Part shown: positions 33,008-42,234 of the stretch, in pieces
How the letters are laid out: each line of letters begins with the position of its first letter
Position numbering within the stretch: the stretch's first letter is position 1
NCBI RefSeq assembly: GCF_036053395.1
Contig: NZ_CP107942.1
Location: 5,546,501 to 5,610,500 of the forward strand
Source: Actinoplanes sp. NBC_00393
GTDB taxonomy: Bacteria; Actinomycetota; Actinomycetes; Mycobacteriales; Micromonosporaceae
Direction: 5' to 3'
DNA: 64,000 nucleotides
Position numbers and translations under genes: made by a program
The notes under the pieces: generated by a model
What the model was told of the DNA's origin: nothing
The model's database searches: none
What the model saw: only the letters and a program-made list of their open reading frames with translations

Positions 33008-34135
33008 TCAGCCCAGCATCCGGTCGGCGGTGGCGGCCTGTCGGGCGGCGATCCGCTCCCGGTACGCCGGCGCGCCGATCGCCTCGTAGTAGGGCAACTG
33101 TTTCGGCAGGTCGTCGACGGCCACGATGTCGACCTTGGGCCCGTCCGCCGCGCCGAGCGCCCGGGACAGCCGCTGCCAGCGCAGCTGCACGTATCCGCGG
33201 CGGTGCCCGGTGCGCTCCAGCCAGTTGGCGACGCCCGGGTTCCGTTCGCTGATCACGTACCGGATCATCCTGTCCGGATCGATGGTGGCCTGGGCGGCGG
33301 TGAGGCTGGTCTGGTGGTTGATGTAGTCGAGCGAGACGTACCACGTGCTGCCGAGCTGAATCCCCTGGTAGGGAGCGTCGCTCGCCGGGACGGTGACCAC
33401 CATGGCCTGCTCGTCGTCGAGGTCGTAGTGGCCGACCGACGAGTACTGCGTGGACAGTCCGCCGGGTGTCGGCCGCGGAGTGGTGAGCGTGTTGACCGGC
33501 AGGCCGAGGTAGAACCGTTCGGCGAAGGCGAGGAAGGTGCGCAGGCGGCTGAGCAGGATCTTGCCGGCTACGCCGTACCGCTTGGTCATCCTGTCGAGGG
33601 TGAGTGGTGGCGGCGCCGCGCCGATCTTGTCGGCCCGCTGGATGCGCAGCTTGCCGGGCCGCTCGGCGGCCCAGTCGCTGAACACCTCCCGGACCACCAG
33701 CATGGCCGCGTTCTTCGCCGGGCCGACGGTGATCCGGTACGCCCCGTCGGGCCCGATGTCGATCTCGCGGTCGTCGAACGCAGCGAGGCTGCCGGGCACC
33801 TCGACCGGCGAGTAGTCACCGTCCAGGATCTGGAAGCTGAGGTCGGCGGTGGTCCCGCGCACGCCGGTGACCAGGTATTCGGCGTCCTCGCGCAGCCAGG
33901 CGTGGAAGTAGAGGGTGTCCGGGTTGTCCAGGCCCATCTTGGTGTAGGGGCCGGTGGACCGGACGAAATACGGAAAGTCCCGCTCGTAGGCGCCGGCCAT
34001 CTGGATCGAGGCCCGGATGCTGCCGGCCAGGTAGTCGTAGCCCTCGACGAGGTCCTGGTCGCCCCGGCAGTGCGGGGCGCTGGTGATGATCTTCTCGGCT
34101 TCCCGGATGGCGTCCGCGAGCGGCTGCGTCAGCAT
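33008..34135 (-). CDS. DUF1214-containing protein, Rv3531c-like
   Basis: A 375-aa protein of the same length and setting as Rv3531c. It has GPYTKMGLDNPDTLYFHAW near residue 58 and late motifs NHQTSLTAAQATIDPDRMI and PGVANWLERTGHRRGYVQLRWQR, which mark the DUF1254/DUF1214 class. No enzyme function is known; no signal peptide is visible. It is the first gene of a three-gene KstR-type operon, its ATG lying 10 bases from the operator. Confidence 0.82.
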   Translation of the reverse strand: MLTQPLADAIREAEKIITSAPHCRGDQDLVEGYDYLAGSIRASIQMAGAYERDFPYFVRSTGPYTKMGLDNPDTLYFHAWLREDAEYLVTGVRGTTADLSFQILDGDYSPVEVPGSLAAFDDREIDIGPDGAYRITVGPAKNAAMLVVREVFSDWAAERPGKLRIQRADKIGAAPPPLTLDRMTKRYGVAGKILLSRLRTFLAFAERFYLGLPVNTLTTPRPTPGGLSTQYSSVGHYDLDDEQAMVVTVPASDAPYQGIQLGSTWYVSLDYINHQTSLTAAQATIDPDRMIRYVISERNPGVANWLERTGHRRGYVQLRWQRLSRALGAADGPKVDIVAVDDLPKQLPYYEAIGAPAYRERIAARQAATADRMLG

Positions 34136-34145
34136 GGGATGAGGC

Positions 34146-34159
34146 TAGAACGAGTTCTA
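34146..34159. promoter_or_regulatory. KstR-type operator (TAGAACGAGTTCTA)
   Basis: All fixed positions match. It sits 10 bases before the DUF1214 gene (minus) and 45 before the alcohol dehydrogenase (plus), so it may serve both. TAATAT overlaps its plus-strand end as a -10 candidate. Confidence 0.87.
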
Positions 34160-34204
34160 ATATTCGGTCAACGCTACTGCTGGATCCTGCGATAACGTGT
34201 TCCA

Positions 34205-35221
34205 GTGGAGACGATGCGGGCGTACCGGATGACGAACTGGGGCGAGCCCCCGCAACCCACCACCGTGCCGGTGCCGTCGCCCGGCCCGGGCGAGGTGCTG
34301 GTGCGGGTGGCCGGCTGCGGGCTGTGCCGCTCCGACCTGACGATGCGGCGGATGCCGCAGGTGGTCGGCGACAAACTGGGCTGGCGGATGCCGTTCACGC
34401 TCGGCCACGAGACCGCCGGCCGGGTCGCCGCGGTGGGCGCCGGCGTCGACGGCCTCACCCTGGGCGAGGCCGTCGCGCTGGTCTCCCCCACCTCCTGCGG
34501 GAGCTGTGGTCATTGTCTGCGCGGACGCGACAGCATGTGCCCACACGGGCTGACCGGCCGGGGGTACGGGCGAGACGGCGGCCTGGCCGACTATGTGCTG
34601 GTGCCCGGCCGCCGCGACCTGCTGCCGCTCGGCGACCTCGACCCCCGCTCGGCGGGCCCGCTGACCGACGCCGGCGCCACGGCCTACCACGCGGTACGCC
34701 GTGCGCTGCCCCGGATCACCGCTTCCGGCCGCGTCGTGGTGATCGGGGCGGGCGGGCTGGGCGCGTTCGCCGTACAGTTCCTGCGGGTGCTGAGCGGCGC
34801 CCAGATCTTCGTGGTCGACCCCGCGCCCGCACGCCGCGACTACGCGGTCTCAGTTGGAGCGTCCTCCGCCTCCCCCGACCTGTCCGGCGTTTCCGGCGCC
34901 GACGTGGTGCTCGACTTCGTCGGCACCGACGAGACCATCGCCGCCGGCATCGCAGCGGTGACCCCCGGCGGCGCCTACGGCCTGATCGGCTCAGCCGGTG
35001 GCCGACTGGCAGCCCCGTGGTTCGGCACACTCCCCCGCGACGGCGAGGTCTTCACCTTCCAGGGCTCATCGATCGCCGACGCCCAGGACGTGATCGCCCT
35101 GGCCCGCGCCGGCACGATCCGCAACGAGGTCACCGAGTTCCCCTTCGAAGCCGCCGACGACGCGTACGCCCAGCTGGCCGCCGGCACTCTCCCCGGCCGC
35201 GCCGTCATCGTGCTCGACTAA
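34205..35221 (+). CDS. zinc-dependent alcohol dehydrogenase
   Basis: A 338-aa medium-chain dehydrogenase. Catalytic zinc residues lie in GCGLCRSD and GHETAGRV; structural zinc cysteines are CGSCGHCLRGRDSMC; the cofactor fold is VVVIGAGGLGAFAVQFLRV. The GTG at 34205 and the ATG three codons later (MRAYRMTNWG) are both possible starts. It shares a KstR-type promoter region with the Rv3531c-like gene. It may oxidise a side-chain alcohol, but this is inferred from position. Confidence 0.85.
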   Translation: METMRAYRMTNWGEPPQPTTVPVPSPGPGEVLVRVAGCGLCRSDLTMRRMPQVVGDKLGWRMPFTLGHETAGRVAAVGAGVDGLTLGEAVALVSPTSCGSCGHCLRGRDSMCPHGLTGRGYGRDGGLADYVLVPGRRDLLPLGDLDPRSAGPLTDAGATAYHAVRRALPRITASGRVVVIGAGGLGAFAVQFLRVLSGAQIFVVDPAPARRDYAVSVGASSASPDLSGVSGADVVLDFVGTDETIAAGIAAVTPGGAYGLIGSAGGRLAAPWFGTLPRDGEVFTFQGSSIADAQDVIALARAGTIRNEVTEFPFEAADDAYAQLAAGTLPGRAVIVLD

Positions 35222-35351
35222 CGCTTCCCGGTATCCGTCGGCAAAGGATCATGACCGGTTTCGTAACCGGCGGCTCAGCTGGATCTCAGCCTCGACCCGC
35301 ACCATGATCGCGTCGGGTGAACCTACGCCCCCAGCAATGCGCCGCCCGATG

Positions 35352-35401
35352 CCCGCTCCGCGCCCGGATCCGCCCCGCCAGGCGTTCCGGCGCGGAGCGG
35401 G
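35352..35401. terminator. strong hairpin between ADH and ABC exporter
   Basis: A perfect 13-bp stem, CCCGCTCCGCGCC with GGCGCGGAGCGGG, around a 24-base loop that contains CGGATCCG. There is no T-run, as is usual in high-GC actinobacteria. It could end the ADH transcript. The rest of the 254-bp gap holds only the exporter promoter, with TTGACC at about 35435 and a weak inverted repeat ACCTG...CAGGT. Confidence 0.6.
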
Positions 35402-35475
35402 GCTTCCCGCGGCGAGGGGCTCTGATGGCGGAAAGCGCTTGACCTGAACCTGAGTGCAGGTGGGAGCGTCGAGCC

Positions 35476-37359
35476 ATGAGCATGGAGATGGCTGCGTGGA
35501 ACTCGATGTACCACGCCATGAATCAGCAGGACGACAAGCGGCCGTTCAAGCTGGCGACGTTACGCCGGATTGCGCGGTTCGCGCGGCCGCACCGGCGCGC
35601 GCTCACCGGGTTCCTGATAGTCAGCGTGGTCACGGCTGTTCTGGCCGTGGCCACTCCCGTGCTGGCCGGGCGGGTGGTGGACGCGATCGTCGACGGGCAG
35701 GACACCGATCTGGTCTTCGGGCTGGCGGTGGCGATCGGCGTGATCGCGCTGTTCGAGTCGGGGCTGGGGCTGGTGCAGCGGTGGTATTCGTCGCGGATCG
35801 GTGAGGGGCTGATCCTCGACCTGCGCACGGCGGTCTTCGACCATGTGCAGCGGATGCCGGTGGCGTTCTTCACGCGTACGCGTACCGGCGCGCTGGTCAG
35901 CCGGCTCAACAACGACGTGATCGGGGCGCAGCGCGGGTTCAGCGACACCCTGTCCGGTGTCGTCGGGAACCTGGTCGGGCTGATCCTGACGCTGATCGTG
36001 ATGCTCGGCATCTCCTGGCAGATCACCGTGCTGTCGCTCCTGCTGCTGCCGGTCTTCCTGCTGCCGGCGCGCCGGATGGGTGGCCGGCTGGCCAAGTTGG
36101 AGCGCGAGGCCGCCGAGCACAACGCGGCCATGAACACGCAGATGACCGAGCGCTTCTCGGCGCCGGGCGCGACGCTGGTCAAGCTTTACGGCCGGCCGGG
36201 CGCCGAGTCGGCCGAGTTCGCCGCTCGCGCCCGGCGGGTCCGTGACATCGGGGTGCGTACGGCGATGACGCAATGGGTGTTCCTGACCGCCCTGGTCTCG
36301 GTGTCGGGTGTCGCGATCGCCCTGGTCTACGGCCTCGGCGGCTACTACGCGATCCAGGGGCAGCTGGAGCCGGGCGCGGTCGTGGCGCTCGCCATCCTGC
36401 TCACCCGGTTGTACGCGCCGCTGACCGCCCTGGCCAGCGCCCGCGTCGAGGTGATGAGCGCGCTGGTCAGCTTCGAGCGGGTCTTCGAGGTGCTCGACCT
36501 GAAGCCGCTGATCGAGGAGAAGCCGGATGCCCGCCCGGTGCCGGACGGGCCGGTGGCGGTGGAGTTCGACGGGGTCCGGTTCGCGTACCCGTCGGCGGAC
36601 AAGGTCTCGCTGGCCTCGCTGGAGGAGGTCGCGACCCTGGACACCCGCGGCGGGGTGGAGGTGCTGCACGACATCTCGTTCCGCGCGGAGCCGGGGCAGA
36701 TGGTGGCCCTGGTCGGGTCGTCCGGCGCGGGTAAGTCCACGATGGCGTCGCTGCTGCCCCGCCTCTACGACGTGGGTGAGGGAGCGGTCCGGCTGGCCGA
36801 CATCGACGTGCGTGACGTGACGGCCGCCTCGCTGCGGCAGACGCTCGGCCTGGTCACCCAGGACGGCCATCTCTTCCACGACACCGTCCGCGCCAACCTG
36901 CTGCTCGCCCGCCCGGAGGCCGGCGAGGACGAGCTGTGGGAGGTGCTGCGCCGGGCCCGGATCGCCGAGCTGGTCGAGTCGCTGCCCGACGGGCTGGACA
37001 CGGTGATCGGCGAGCGCGGCTACCGGCTGTCCGGCGGCGAACGGCAGCGGCTGACCATCGCCCGGCTGCTGCTGGCCCGGCCGCGGGTGGTGGTGCTCGA
37101 CGAGGCCACCGCCCATCTGGACTCCACGTCTGAGCAGGCGGTGCAGGCCGCTCTCGGCGAAGCGCTGACCGGGCGGACCGCCGTGGTGATCGCCCACCGG
37201 CTGTCCACGGTCCGTGCCGCCGACCAGATCCTGGTCATCGAGGAGGGCCGGGTCGTGGAGCGCGGAACGCACGCCGAATTGCTCGCCGCGGGCGGCCGTT
37301 ACACCGAGCTGCACAACACCCAGTTCGATCAGGGACGCTCGGAAACCGCCGCCGCCTGA
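35476..37359 (+). CDS. ABC exporter half-transporter (fused membrane and ATPase domains)
   Basis: A 627-aa protein. Residues ~45-330 hold the six-helix membrane domain (FLIVSVVTAVLAVATPVLAG is the first). The ATPase has Walker A GSSGAGKST near 414, signature LSGGERQR near 518, Walker B VVVLDEAT near 540 and the His loop IAHRLST. It would work as a homodimer exporting an unknown substrate. It has no KstR-type site and is not obviously part of the steroid set. Ribosome site GTGGGAG precedes ATG 35476. Confidence 0.92.
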   Translation: MSMEMAAWNSMYHAMNQQDDKRPFKLATLRRIARFARPHRRALTGFLIVSVVTAVLAVATPVLAGRVVDAIVDGQDTDLVFGLAVAIGVIALFESGLGLVQRWYSSRIGEGLILDLRTAVFDHVQRMPVAFFTRTRTGALVSRLNNDVIGAQRGFSDTLSGVVGNLVGLILTLIVMLGISWQITVLSLLLLPVFLLPARRMGGRLAKLEREAAEHNAAMNTQMTERFSAPGATLVKLYGRPGAESAEFAARARRVRDIGVRTAMTQWVFLTALVSVSGVAIALVYGLGGYYAIQGQLEPGAVVALAILLTRLYAPLTALASARVEVMSALVSFERVFEVLDLKPLIEEKPDARPVPDGPVAVEFDGVRFAYPSADKVSLASLEEVATLDTRGGVEVLHDISFRAEPGQMVALVGSSGAGKSTMASLLPRLYDVGEGAVRLADIDVRDVTAASLRQTLGLVTQDGHLFHDTVRANLLLARPEAGEDELWEVLRRARIAELVESLPDGLDTVIGERGYRLSGGERQRLTIARLLLARPRVVVLDEATAHLDSTSEQAVQAALGEALTGRTAVVIAHRLSTVRAADQILVIEEGRVVERGTHAELLAAGGRYTELHNTQFDQGRSETAAA

Positions 37360-37690
37360 CCCGGGAAATCTGAAAAAAGAGTCGATGCTCACGAATTCCA
37401 GGACGGCTTTGAATAGGAAATTCGTGCTACGGTCGGCACCGGCGGATGTCGAATGTCCGCCGCGCCAAGATCTTTCCGCCCGCGGCGATTCGACTGGTTC
37501 AGCGGATCGCTGCGGGCGGGATTTGGCTGCTCGCGGGGTGGGCTACGTCACCCTGCCGATGGGCGAAAACACGTCGGCAACATTTCTGTGATATCGCCGT
37601 CACTGTTCCATTCTTAATTTCCGTGGAAATTCTTTCATCGGCATCCGGGTGTCCCGGTTGTGGCCGTCGAATGTGGCCTCACGGACCGGA
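37360..37690. other. gene-free, lower-GC stretch between exporter and NMO gene
   Basis: No open frame of useful size on either strand. The DNA has runs such as TCTGAAAAAAGAG and TTCTTAATTTCC that are unlike the rest of the window. It contains an inverted repeat, CACGAATTCC (about 37390) with GGAAATTCGTG, separated by some 16 bases, and a second small one around TTTCCGTGGAAA. It may be a remnant of a lost element or a long 3' region; nothing can be assigned. Confidence 0.5.
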
Positions 37691-37722
37691 AACGGGCGGC
37701 TCCCACGCGGGAGCCGCCCGTT
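37691..37722. terminator. bidirectional hairpin terminator
   Basis: AACGGGCGGCTCCC and GGGAGCCGCCCGTT form a perfect 14-bp stem with a four-base loop (ACGC). It starts five bases beyond the stop of the minus-strand NMO gene and lies 330 bases after the exporter stop, so it should end transcription from both sides. Confidence 0.85.
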
Positions 37723-37727
37723 CCTGT

Positions 37728-38822
37728 TCACGTCAGTTTGCCGAGGCGGGCCAGGGTTTCGTCGGCCTCGGCGACCAGTTCGGCGAGAACCTCGGCGACC
37801 GGGCGGACCTCGTTCATCCGGCCGACGATCTGACCGACCGGCATCGGCACCACGCTCGGATCACCGGAGGACATCAGCCGGTCGTGGGCGCGCGACACGA
37901 GCAGGTTCTGCAAGGGCATCGGCAGCGGTTTCGGCGCCTGCGGATCGTTCCACGCCTCGGTCCAGCGGTTGCGCAGCAGCCGGGCCGGTTTGCCGGTATA
38001 GATGCGGCTGCGCACGGTGTCACCCGAGCCGGCCTTCAGCAGGGCTTCGCGGAGCGCCTCGGTGGCCTGGTACTCCGCGGTGCCGAGCCACACCGACCCC
38101 ATCCAGACCCCGCGGGCGCCGAGCGCGAGGGCGGCGGCGATCTGCCGGCCGCTGCCGATGCCGCCCGCGGCGAGCACCGGCACGTCCGCGCCGACCGCGT
38201 CGACGATCTCCGGGATCAGGACCATGCTGCCGATCTCGCCGGTGTGCCCGCCCGCTTCGTACCCCTGCGCCACCACGATGTCCACGCCCCCGGCCAGATG
38301 GCTGCGGGCATGATCGGCGCGGCCCGCGAGGGCCGCGACCAGCAGGCCGTGCGCATGCGCCTGCTGGATCACATCCTCCGGCGGCGGGCCGAGCGCGTTG
38401 GCGATCAGCCGGGCCGGGTGGGTCAGAGCAACTTCCACATGGGTACGCGCAACCGAGTGCAACCATCCGAGGACGCCGGCGCGCTGTGACTCGTCGACAC
38501 CGAGCGGGGGGACACCGAGCCGCAGCAGGGTGCGCTCGACGAAGTCGCGGTGCCCGGGCGGGATCAGCTCGTTCAGGTCGGACGGGGTGCCCTCGGTCGG
38601 CACGCGGCTGGGCATCACCACGTCCACGCCGTACGGGCGGTCGCCGAGTTCGCCGTCCAGCCAGGTCAGGACCTGGTCCAGTTCGTCGGCGTCGTTGAAC
38701 CGGACGCAGCCCAGCACACCGAGCCCGCCGGCCCGGCTGATCGCCGCGACGACGTGCTCGGACGGGCTGAACCCGACGATCGGGACGTCGATCCCGAGCC
38801 GCTCGCAGAGGTCAGTCCGCAC
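37728..38822 (-). CDS. nitronate monooxygenase-like flavoprotein
   Basis: A 364-aa TIM-barrel FMN protein. Motifs: VPIVGFSPSEHVVAAISRAGGLGVLG at the N-terminus, VDIVVAQGYEAGGHTGEIG near 190, AAGGIGSGRQIAAALALGARGVWMGS near 226. The GTG start at 38822 overlaps the end of the fadD19 gene by 11 bases, so it is in that KstR-linked operon. Relatives include true nitronate oxidases and enoyl-CoA reductases such as IpdC; the operon points to the latter type of reaction on a side-chain or ring acyl-CoA. Confidence 0.84.
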   Translation of the reverse strand: MRTDLCERLGIDVPIVGFSPSEHVVAAISRAGGLGVLGCVRFNDADELDQVLTWLDGELGDRPYGVDVVMPSRVPTEGTPSDLNELIPPGHRDFVERTLLRLGVPPLGVDESQRAGVLGWLHSVARTHVEVALTHPARLIANALGPPPEDVIQQAHAHGLLVAALAGRADHARSHLAGGVDIVVAQGYEAGGHTGEIGSMVLIPEIVDAVGADVPVLAAGGIGSGRQIAAALALGARGVWMGSVWLGTAEYQATEALREALLKAGSGDTVRSRIYTGKPARLLRNRWTEAWNDPQAPKPLPMPLQNLLVSRAHDRLMSSGDPSVVPMPVGQIVGRMNEVRPVAEVLAELVAEADETLARLGKLT

Positions 38823-40419
38823 TGCGCACCGCCTCGGCGTGGGTGCGGGCGTACTCGTGGGCCCAGCGGTAGTCGGCCTTTCCGCTGATCGTGCGATGTA
38901 TCCGGTCCACCAGCCAGACCGAGCGGGGCACCTTGTAGCCGGCGACGCGTTGACGCACATGTAGTTCGAGTTCGTCCAGGTTCACCCGTACGCCGTCGCG
39001 GGGTTGAATCAGAGCGACCACCCTCTGACCGAGACGCTCGTCTGCCGCCCCGATCACCAGGGCGTCGAAGACGTCCGGGTGTGCCTTCAGCGCACCCTCG
39101 ACCTCTTCCGGAAAAACCTTCTCGCCGCCGGTGTTGATGCAGGTGTTGCCGCGGCCGAGCAGCGTGATGGTGCCGTCCTCCTCGAGCCGGGCCAGGTCGC
39201 CGGGTATCGCGTAGCGCACGCCCTCGACCTCGGTGAGCAGCGCCGCGGTCTTCTCCGGGTCCTTGTAGTAGCCGAGCGGGACGTACCCGCCGCGGGCCAG
39301 CCGGCCGATCACGCCCGGCGCGGCCTTCTTGCCGTATTCGTCGATCACGATGGTGTCCGGGCCGGGCATCACCCGGGGGCCGTCAACCGCGCCGCCCTCG
39401 ACGTCGGCGACGATGCCGATCCCGGCGAACCCGGTCTCCGAGGAGCCGATCGCGTCGGTGACCATGATGTCCGGCAGCGCCTGCAGGTACTGGCGTTTCA
39501 CCGATGGAGAGAACAGCGCGGCGCTGGAGGAGACCGCCACCAGTGACGAGCCGTCGTGGTTGCCGGCCAGGAAGGCCTCGATGATCGGGCGGGCCATCGC
39601 GTCGCCGATCAGCACCACCACGTTCACCTTGCGGCGTTCGATGGTGCGCCAGACCTCCTCGGCGTCGAAGTGCGGCAGGACCACCACGGTGTCGCCGGCG
39701 AACAACGCCATCAGCGCGGCCCACTGCGCGTTGCCGTGGATCAGCGGGGCCAGGCAGAGCCGGGTCATCGGCGGCATCTCGGTGCCGCGCCGGGTCTGCG
39801 CCCACTCGTCCTCGAGCGGGATGCCGGACATGAAGTCGATGCCGCCGCCGAGCACCCGCCACACGTCCTCGTGGCGCCAGATGACGCCTTTCGGGTAGCC
39901 GGTGGTGCCGCCGGTGTAGAGCAGGTAGATGTCCTCGCCGGACCGTTCACCGAAGTCCCGGACCGGCGCCCCGCCGGCCAGCGCGTCCTCGTAGCGGGTG
40001 CCGTCGATCTTCTCGTCCGAGCCGTCGGGCAGCGCGACCGTGGTGTGCAGGCCGGGCGCGGCGGGGAGCACCGCGGCGACCCTCGGGGCGTACTTGCGGT
40101 CGTGGATCAGCGCCTTCAACTCGGCGTCCGCGAACAGATACTGCAACTCGTTCTCGACGTACCGGAAGTTGACGTTGACGACCACCGCACGCAGCTTGTA
40201 GACCGCGACCATGGATACCACGGCCTCGATCGAGTTGCCCGCGTACAGTCCGATGTGGTCGCCCCGGCCCAGCCCGTGATCATGCAGGAAGTGGGCCAGA
40301 CGGTTGGCGGCGTCCTCCAGCTCGGCGTAGGTCAGTTCACGTTCGCCGCAGGCCACCGCGACACGGTCGGGAAAGGCGTCGACCGCGTGCTCGATCAGGT
40401 CCGCAATATTGGCCGCCAT
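38812..40419 (-). CDS. fadD19: FadD19, steroid side-chain acyl-CoA ligase
   Basis: A 535-aa AMP-forming ligase. P-loop LLYTGGTTGYPKGVIWRHED near residue 172, SIGSSETGF (A5-like) near 324, GRGNTCINTGGEKVFPEEVE near 440 and the C-terminal lysine in RTISGKADYRWAHEY. It is very like FadD19 (Rv3515c), which activates C26 acids of the sterol side chain. The ATG at 40419 gives the correct NIADLIEHAVDA start; the frame beyond it runs through the promoter. Divergent echA19 repeats the Rv3515c-Rv3516 order. Confidence 0.92.
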   Translation of the reverse strand: MAANIADLIEHAVDAFPDRVAVACGERELTYAELEDAANRLAHFLHDHGLGRGDHIGLYAGNSIEAVVSMVAVYKLRAVVVNVNFRYVENELQYLFADAELKALIHDRKYAPRVAAVLPAAPGLHTTVALPDGSDEKIDGTRYEDALAGGAPVRDFGERSGEDIYLLYTGGTTGYPKGVIWRHEDVWRVLGGGIDFMSGIPLEDEWAQTRRGTEMPPMTRLCLAPLIHGNAQWAALMALFAGDTVVVLPHFDAEEVWRTIERRKVNVVVLIGDAMARPIIEAFLAGNHDGSSLVAVSSSAALFSPSVKRQYLQALPDIMVTDAIGSSETGFAGIGIVADVEGGAVDGPRVMPGPDTIVIDEYGKKAAPGVIGRLARGGYVPLGYYKDPEKTAALLTEVEGVRYAIPGDLARLEEDGTITLLGRGNTCINTGGEKVFPEEVEGALKAHPDVFDALVIGAADERLGQRVVALIQPRDGVRVNLDELELHVRQRVAGYKVPRSVWLVDRIHRTISGKADYRWAHEYARTHAEAVRSAD

Positions 40420-40429
40420 CACCAGAAAG

Positions 40430-40443
40430 TAGAACCTGTTATC
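40430..40443. promoter_or_regulatory. KstR-type operator (TAGAACCTGTTATC)
   Basis: Seven of eight fixed positions match (last A is C). It lies 10 bases upstream of the fadD19 ATG and about 92 bases from the divergent echA19. Confidence 0.72.
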
Positions 40444-40454
40444 GTTCTGGGCAA

Positions 40455-40522
40455 GCCCTGTCGCGCTCTTGTCTGTTCTCGTCGCGCACTTGTCGTGCAC
40501 TTGTCGCGCTCTCGTCGTGCTC
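40455..40522. repeat. degenerate ~15-bp repeats between fadD19 and echA19
   Basis: Runs of CTTGTCGCGCT, CTTGTCGTGCA and CTCGTCGTGCT variants occupy the promoter gap of echA19. They separate the KstR-type site from the ribosome site AAGGAG at about 40525. CGCGCTCTTG steps recall the 16-bp repeat after echA19. Confidence 0.75.
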
Positions 40523-40535
40523 TTAAGGAGACCTG

Positions 40536-41318
40536 GTGGACGCTCTCGTCGAACAGCGCGGACCGATCCTGATCGTCACGATGAACCGGCCGCAGGTCCG
40601 CAACGCACTCTCACCCGAGATGATGGCCGTGATGCGCGACGCCTGGGACCGGGTCGACGCCGACCCGTCGATCCGGGTCGCCATCCTCACCGGGGCGGGC
40701 GGCTCGTTCTGCGCGGGCGCCGACCTGCGAGCGATGACCGAGTCACATCCCGGCGACGACTTCGGCGGCAACGGCGGGATCGACCTGTCCCGGATCGACG
40801 CGCTGCTCAAGGGCCGGCGGCTGAGCAAGCCGCTGATCGCGGCGGTCGAGGGGGCGGCGGTCGCCGGCGGCACGGAGATTCTGCAGGCCACCGACGTACG
40901 GGTGGCCGGCGAAAGCGCCCGGTTCGGGGTGTCCGAGGCGCGGTGGGGACTGTTCCCGCTGGGCGGGTCGGCGGTGCGGTTGCCGCGGCAGTTGCCGTAC
41001 ACGGTGGCGGCCGAACTGCTGCTCACCGGCCGCCACCTGTCGGCCGCCGAGGCGCGCGACGCCGGCCTGATCGGGCACGTCGTCCCGGACGGCGAGGCTC
41101 TGACCAAGGCGCTGGAGCTGGCCTCGCTCATCGCGGCCAACGGGCCGCTCGCGGTGCAGGCCATCCTGCGCACGATCCGGGAGACCGAGGGCATGGCCGA
41201 AAACGACGCGTTCGCCATCGAGGCGCGGATCGGTATGGAGGTGTTCACCAGCGAGGATGCCAAGGAGGGGCCGCGAGCCTTCATCGAGAAACGCCGCCCG
41301 ATCTTCCACGGCCGATAG
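40536..41318 (+). CDS. echA19: EchA19, side-chain enoyl-CoA hydratase
   Basis: A 260-aa crotonase-family enzyme. The oxyanion region [12 protein letters not shown] is near residue 55 and [21 protein letters not shown] near 106, with catalytic Glu in [12 protein letters not shown]. EchA19 (Rv3516) hydrates C22-C24 enoyl-CoA of cholesterol side chains. The GTG start follows a good AAGGAG. The order fadD19 / echA19 (divergent) is as in mycobacteria. Confidence 0.9.
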   Translation: MDALVEQRGPILIVTMNRPQVRNALSPEMMAVMRDAWDRVDADPSIRVAILTGAGGSFCAGADLRAMTESHPGDDFGGNGGIDLSRIDALLKGRRLSKPLIAAVEGAAVAGGTEILQATDVRVAGESARFGVSEARWGLFPLGGSAVRLPRQLPYTVAAELLLTGRHLSAAEARDAGLIGHVVPDGEALTKALELASLIAANGPLAVQAILRTIRETEGMAENDAFAIEARIGMEVFTSEDAKEGPRAFIEKRRPIFHGR

Positions 41319-41334
41319 CACTCTTGTTCGCGTC

Positions 41335-41417
41335 CGCTCTTGCTCGCGCCTGCTCTTGCACGCGCCAGCTCTTGCACGCGCCTGCTCTTGCACGCGCCTG
41401 CTCTTGCACGCGCTTCT
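41335..41417. repeat. 16-bp tandem repeats after echA19
   Basis: At least four copies of CTGCTCTTGCACGCGC or CAGCTCTTGCACGCGC, with degenerate copies at each end. The period (16) is not a multiple of three, unlike the coding repeats, so a methyltransferase start upstream of it is unlikely. Confidence 0.9.
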
Positions 41418-41451
41418 TCTCGCGCCTGGGAATCCGGTTGCCGGCGGGCCG

Positions 41452-42225
41452 GTGATCCGTTTGGGTCGGCTGGTGACCGCCTTGGAACGTCTGGTGCGCC
41501 CCGACCGCTATCCCCGCTCGTCCCGCTACGACCCGGCGTGGGTGCTGAGCCTCGACATGGGCCCGCACCCGTTGTGGCTGCTCGAGAACCTGACCCGTGA
41601 CCTCGACCTGCGGCCCGGGATGCGGGTGCTCGACCTGGGCTCCGGCAAGGGCGCGACCTCGGTCTTCCTGGCCCGCGAGTTCGGGGTGGACGTCGTCGCC
41701 TCGGACTGGTGGATCCCGGCCGACCAGGCAGCGGCGGTGTTCACCGAGGCCGGGGTGGACAACCGGGTGCGGGCGGTGCACGCCGAGGCGCACCAGCTGC
41801 CGTTCGAGGACGAGTCATTCGACGCGATCATCAGCGTGGACGCGTTCGAGTACTTCGGGACGGCTGACAGCTATCTGCCGTACCTCGCCCGGTTCCTGCG
41901 GCCCGGCGGCCAACTGGGAATGGCCACGCCCGGGATGAGCCGGGAGGTCCGCGAGCTCGGCGCGATCCCGGCGCACATCAAAGAGGTCGTCGGCTGGGAG
42001 GCGATCGCCTGGCACACCCCACAGTGGTGGCGCTTCCAGTGGGAGATCACCGAGCTGGTCACGGTCACCTCGGCGCGCCTGCAGGACGACGGCTGGCAGG
42101 ACTGGCTGCTCTGGGCCCAGGCCTGCGCCTCGCTCGAACCGGGCCCCCAGCCGGTCATCGACATGCTCGAGAAGGACGCGGGTGAGCTGCTCGGCTTCAC
42201 CCTGATCACCGCCGTCAAGAACTGA
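41452..42225 (+). CDS. class I SAM-dependent methyltransferase
   Basis: A 257-aa methyltransferase when started at GTG 41452 (VIRLGRLVTALERL); the open frame continues upstream through the 16-bp repeats to overlap echA19 but that part looks like repeat translation. The SAM site is RVLDLGSGKGATSVFLAREFG near residue 57 with acidic loop VVASDWW, then AHQLPFEDESFDAIISVDAFEYF. Substrate unknown. It is not a known steroid gene. Confidence 0.8.
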   Translation: MIRLGRLVTALERLVRPDRYPRSSRYDPAWVLSLDMGPHPLWLLENLTRDLDLRPGMRVLDLGSGKGATSVFLAREFGVDVVASDWWIPADQAAAVFTEAGVDNRVRAVHAEAHQLPFEDESFDAIISVDAFEYFGTADSYLPYLARFLRPGGQLGMATPGMSREVRELGAIPAHIKEVVGWEAIAWHTPQWWRFQWEITELVTVTSARLQDDGWQDWLLWAQACASLEPGPQPVIDMLEKDAGELLGFTLITAVKN

Positions 42226-42234
42226 CCGGCCCGC

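Noticed and set aside
35430..35460. MerR-type operator ACCTG...CAGGT before the ABC exporter
   Set aside because: Arms are only five bases and no merR gene is nearby; too weak to list as a site.
37446..38489. Plus-strand open frame over the NMO gene
   Set aside because: No similarity or plausible ribosome site; it is the complement of a well-defined flavoprotein gene and crosses a terminator.
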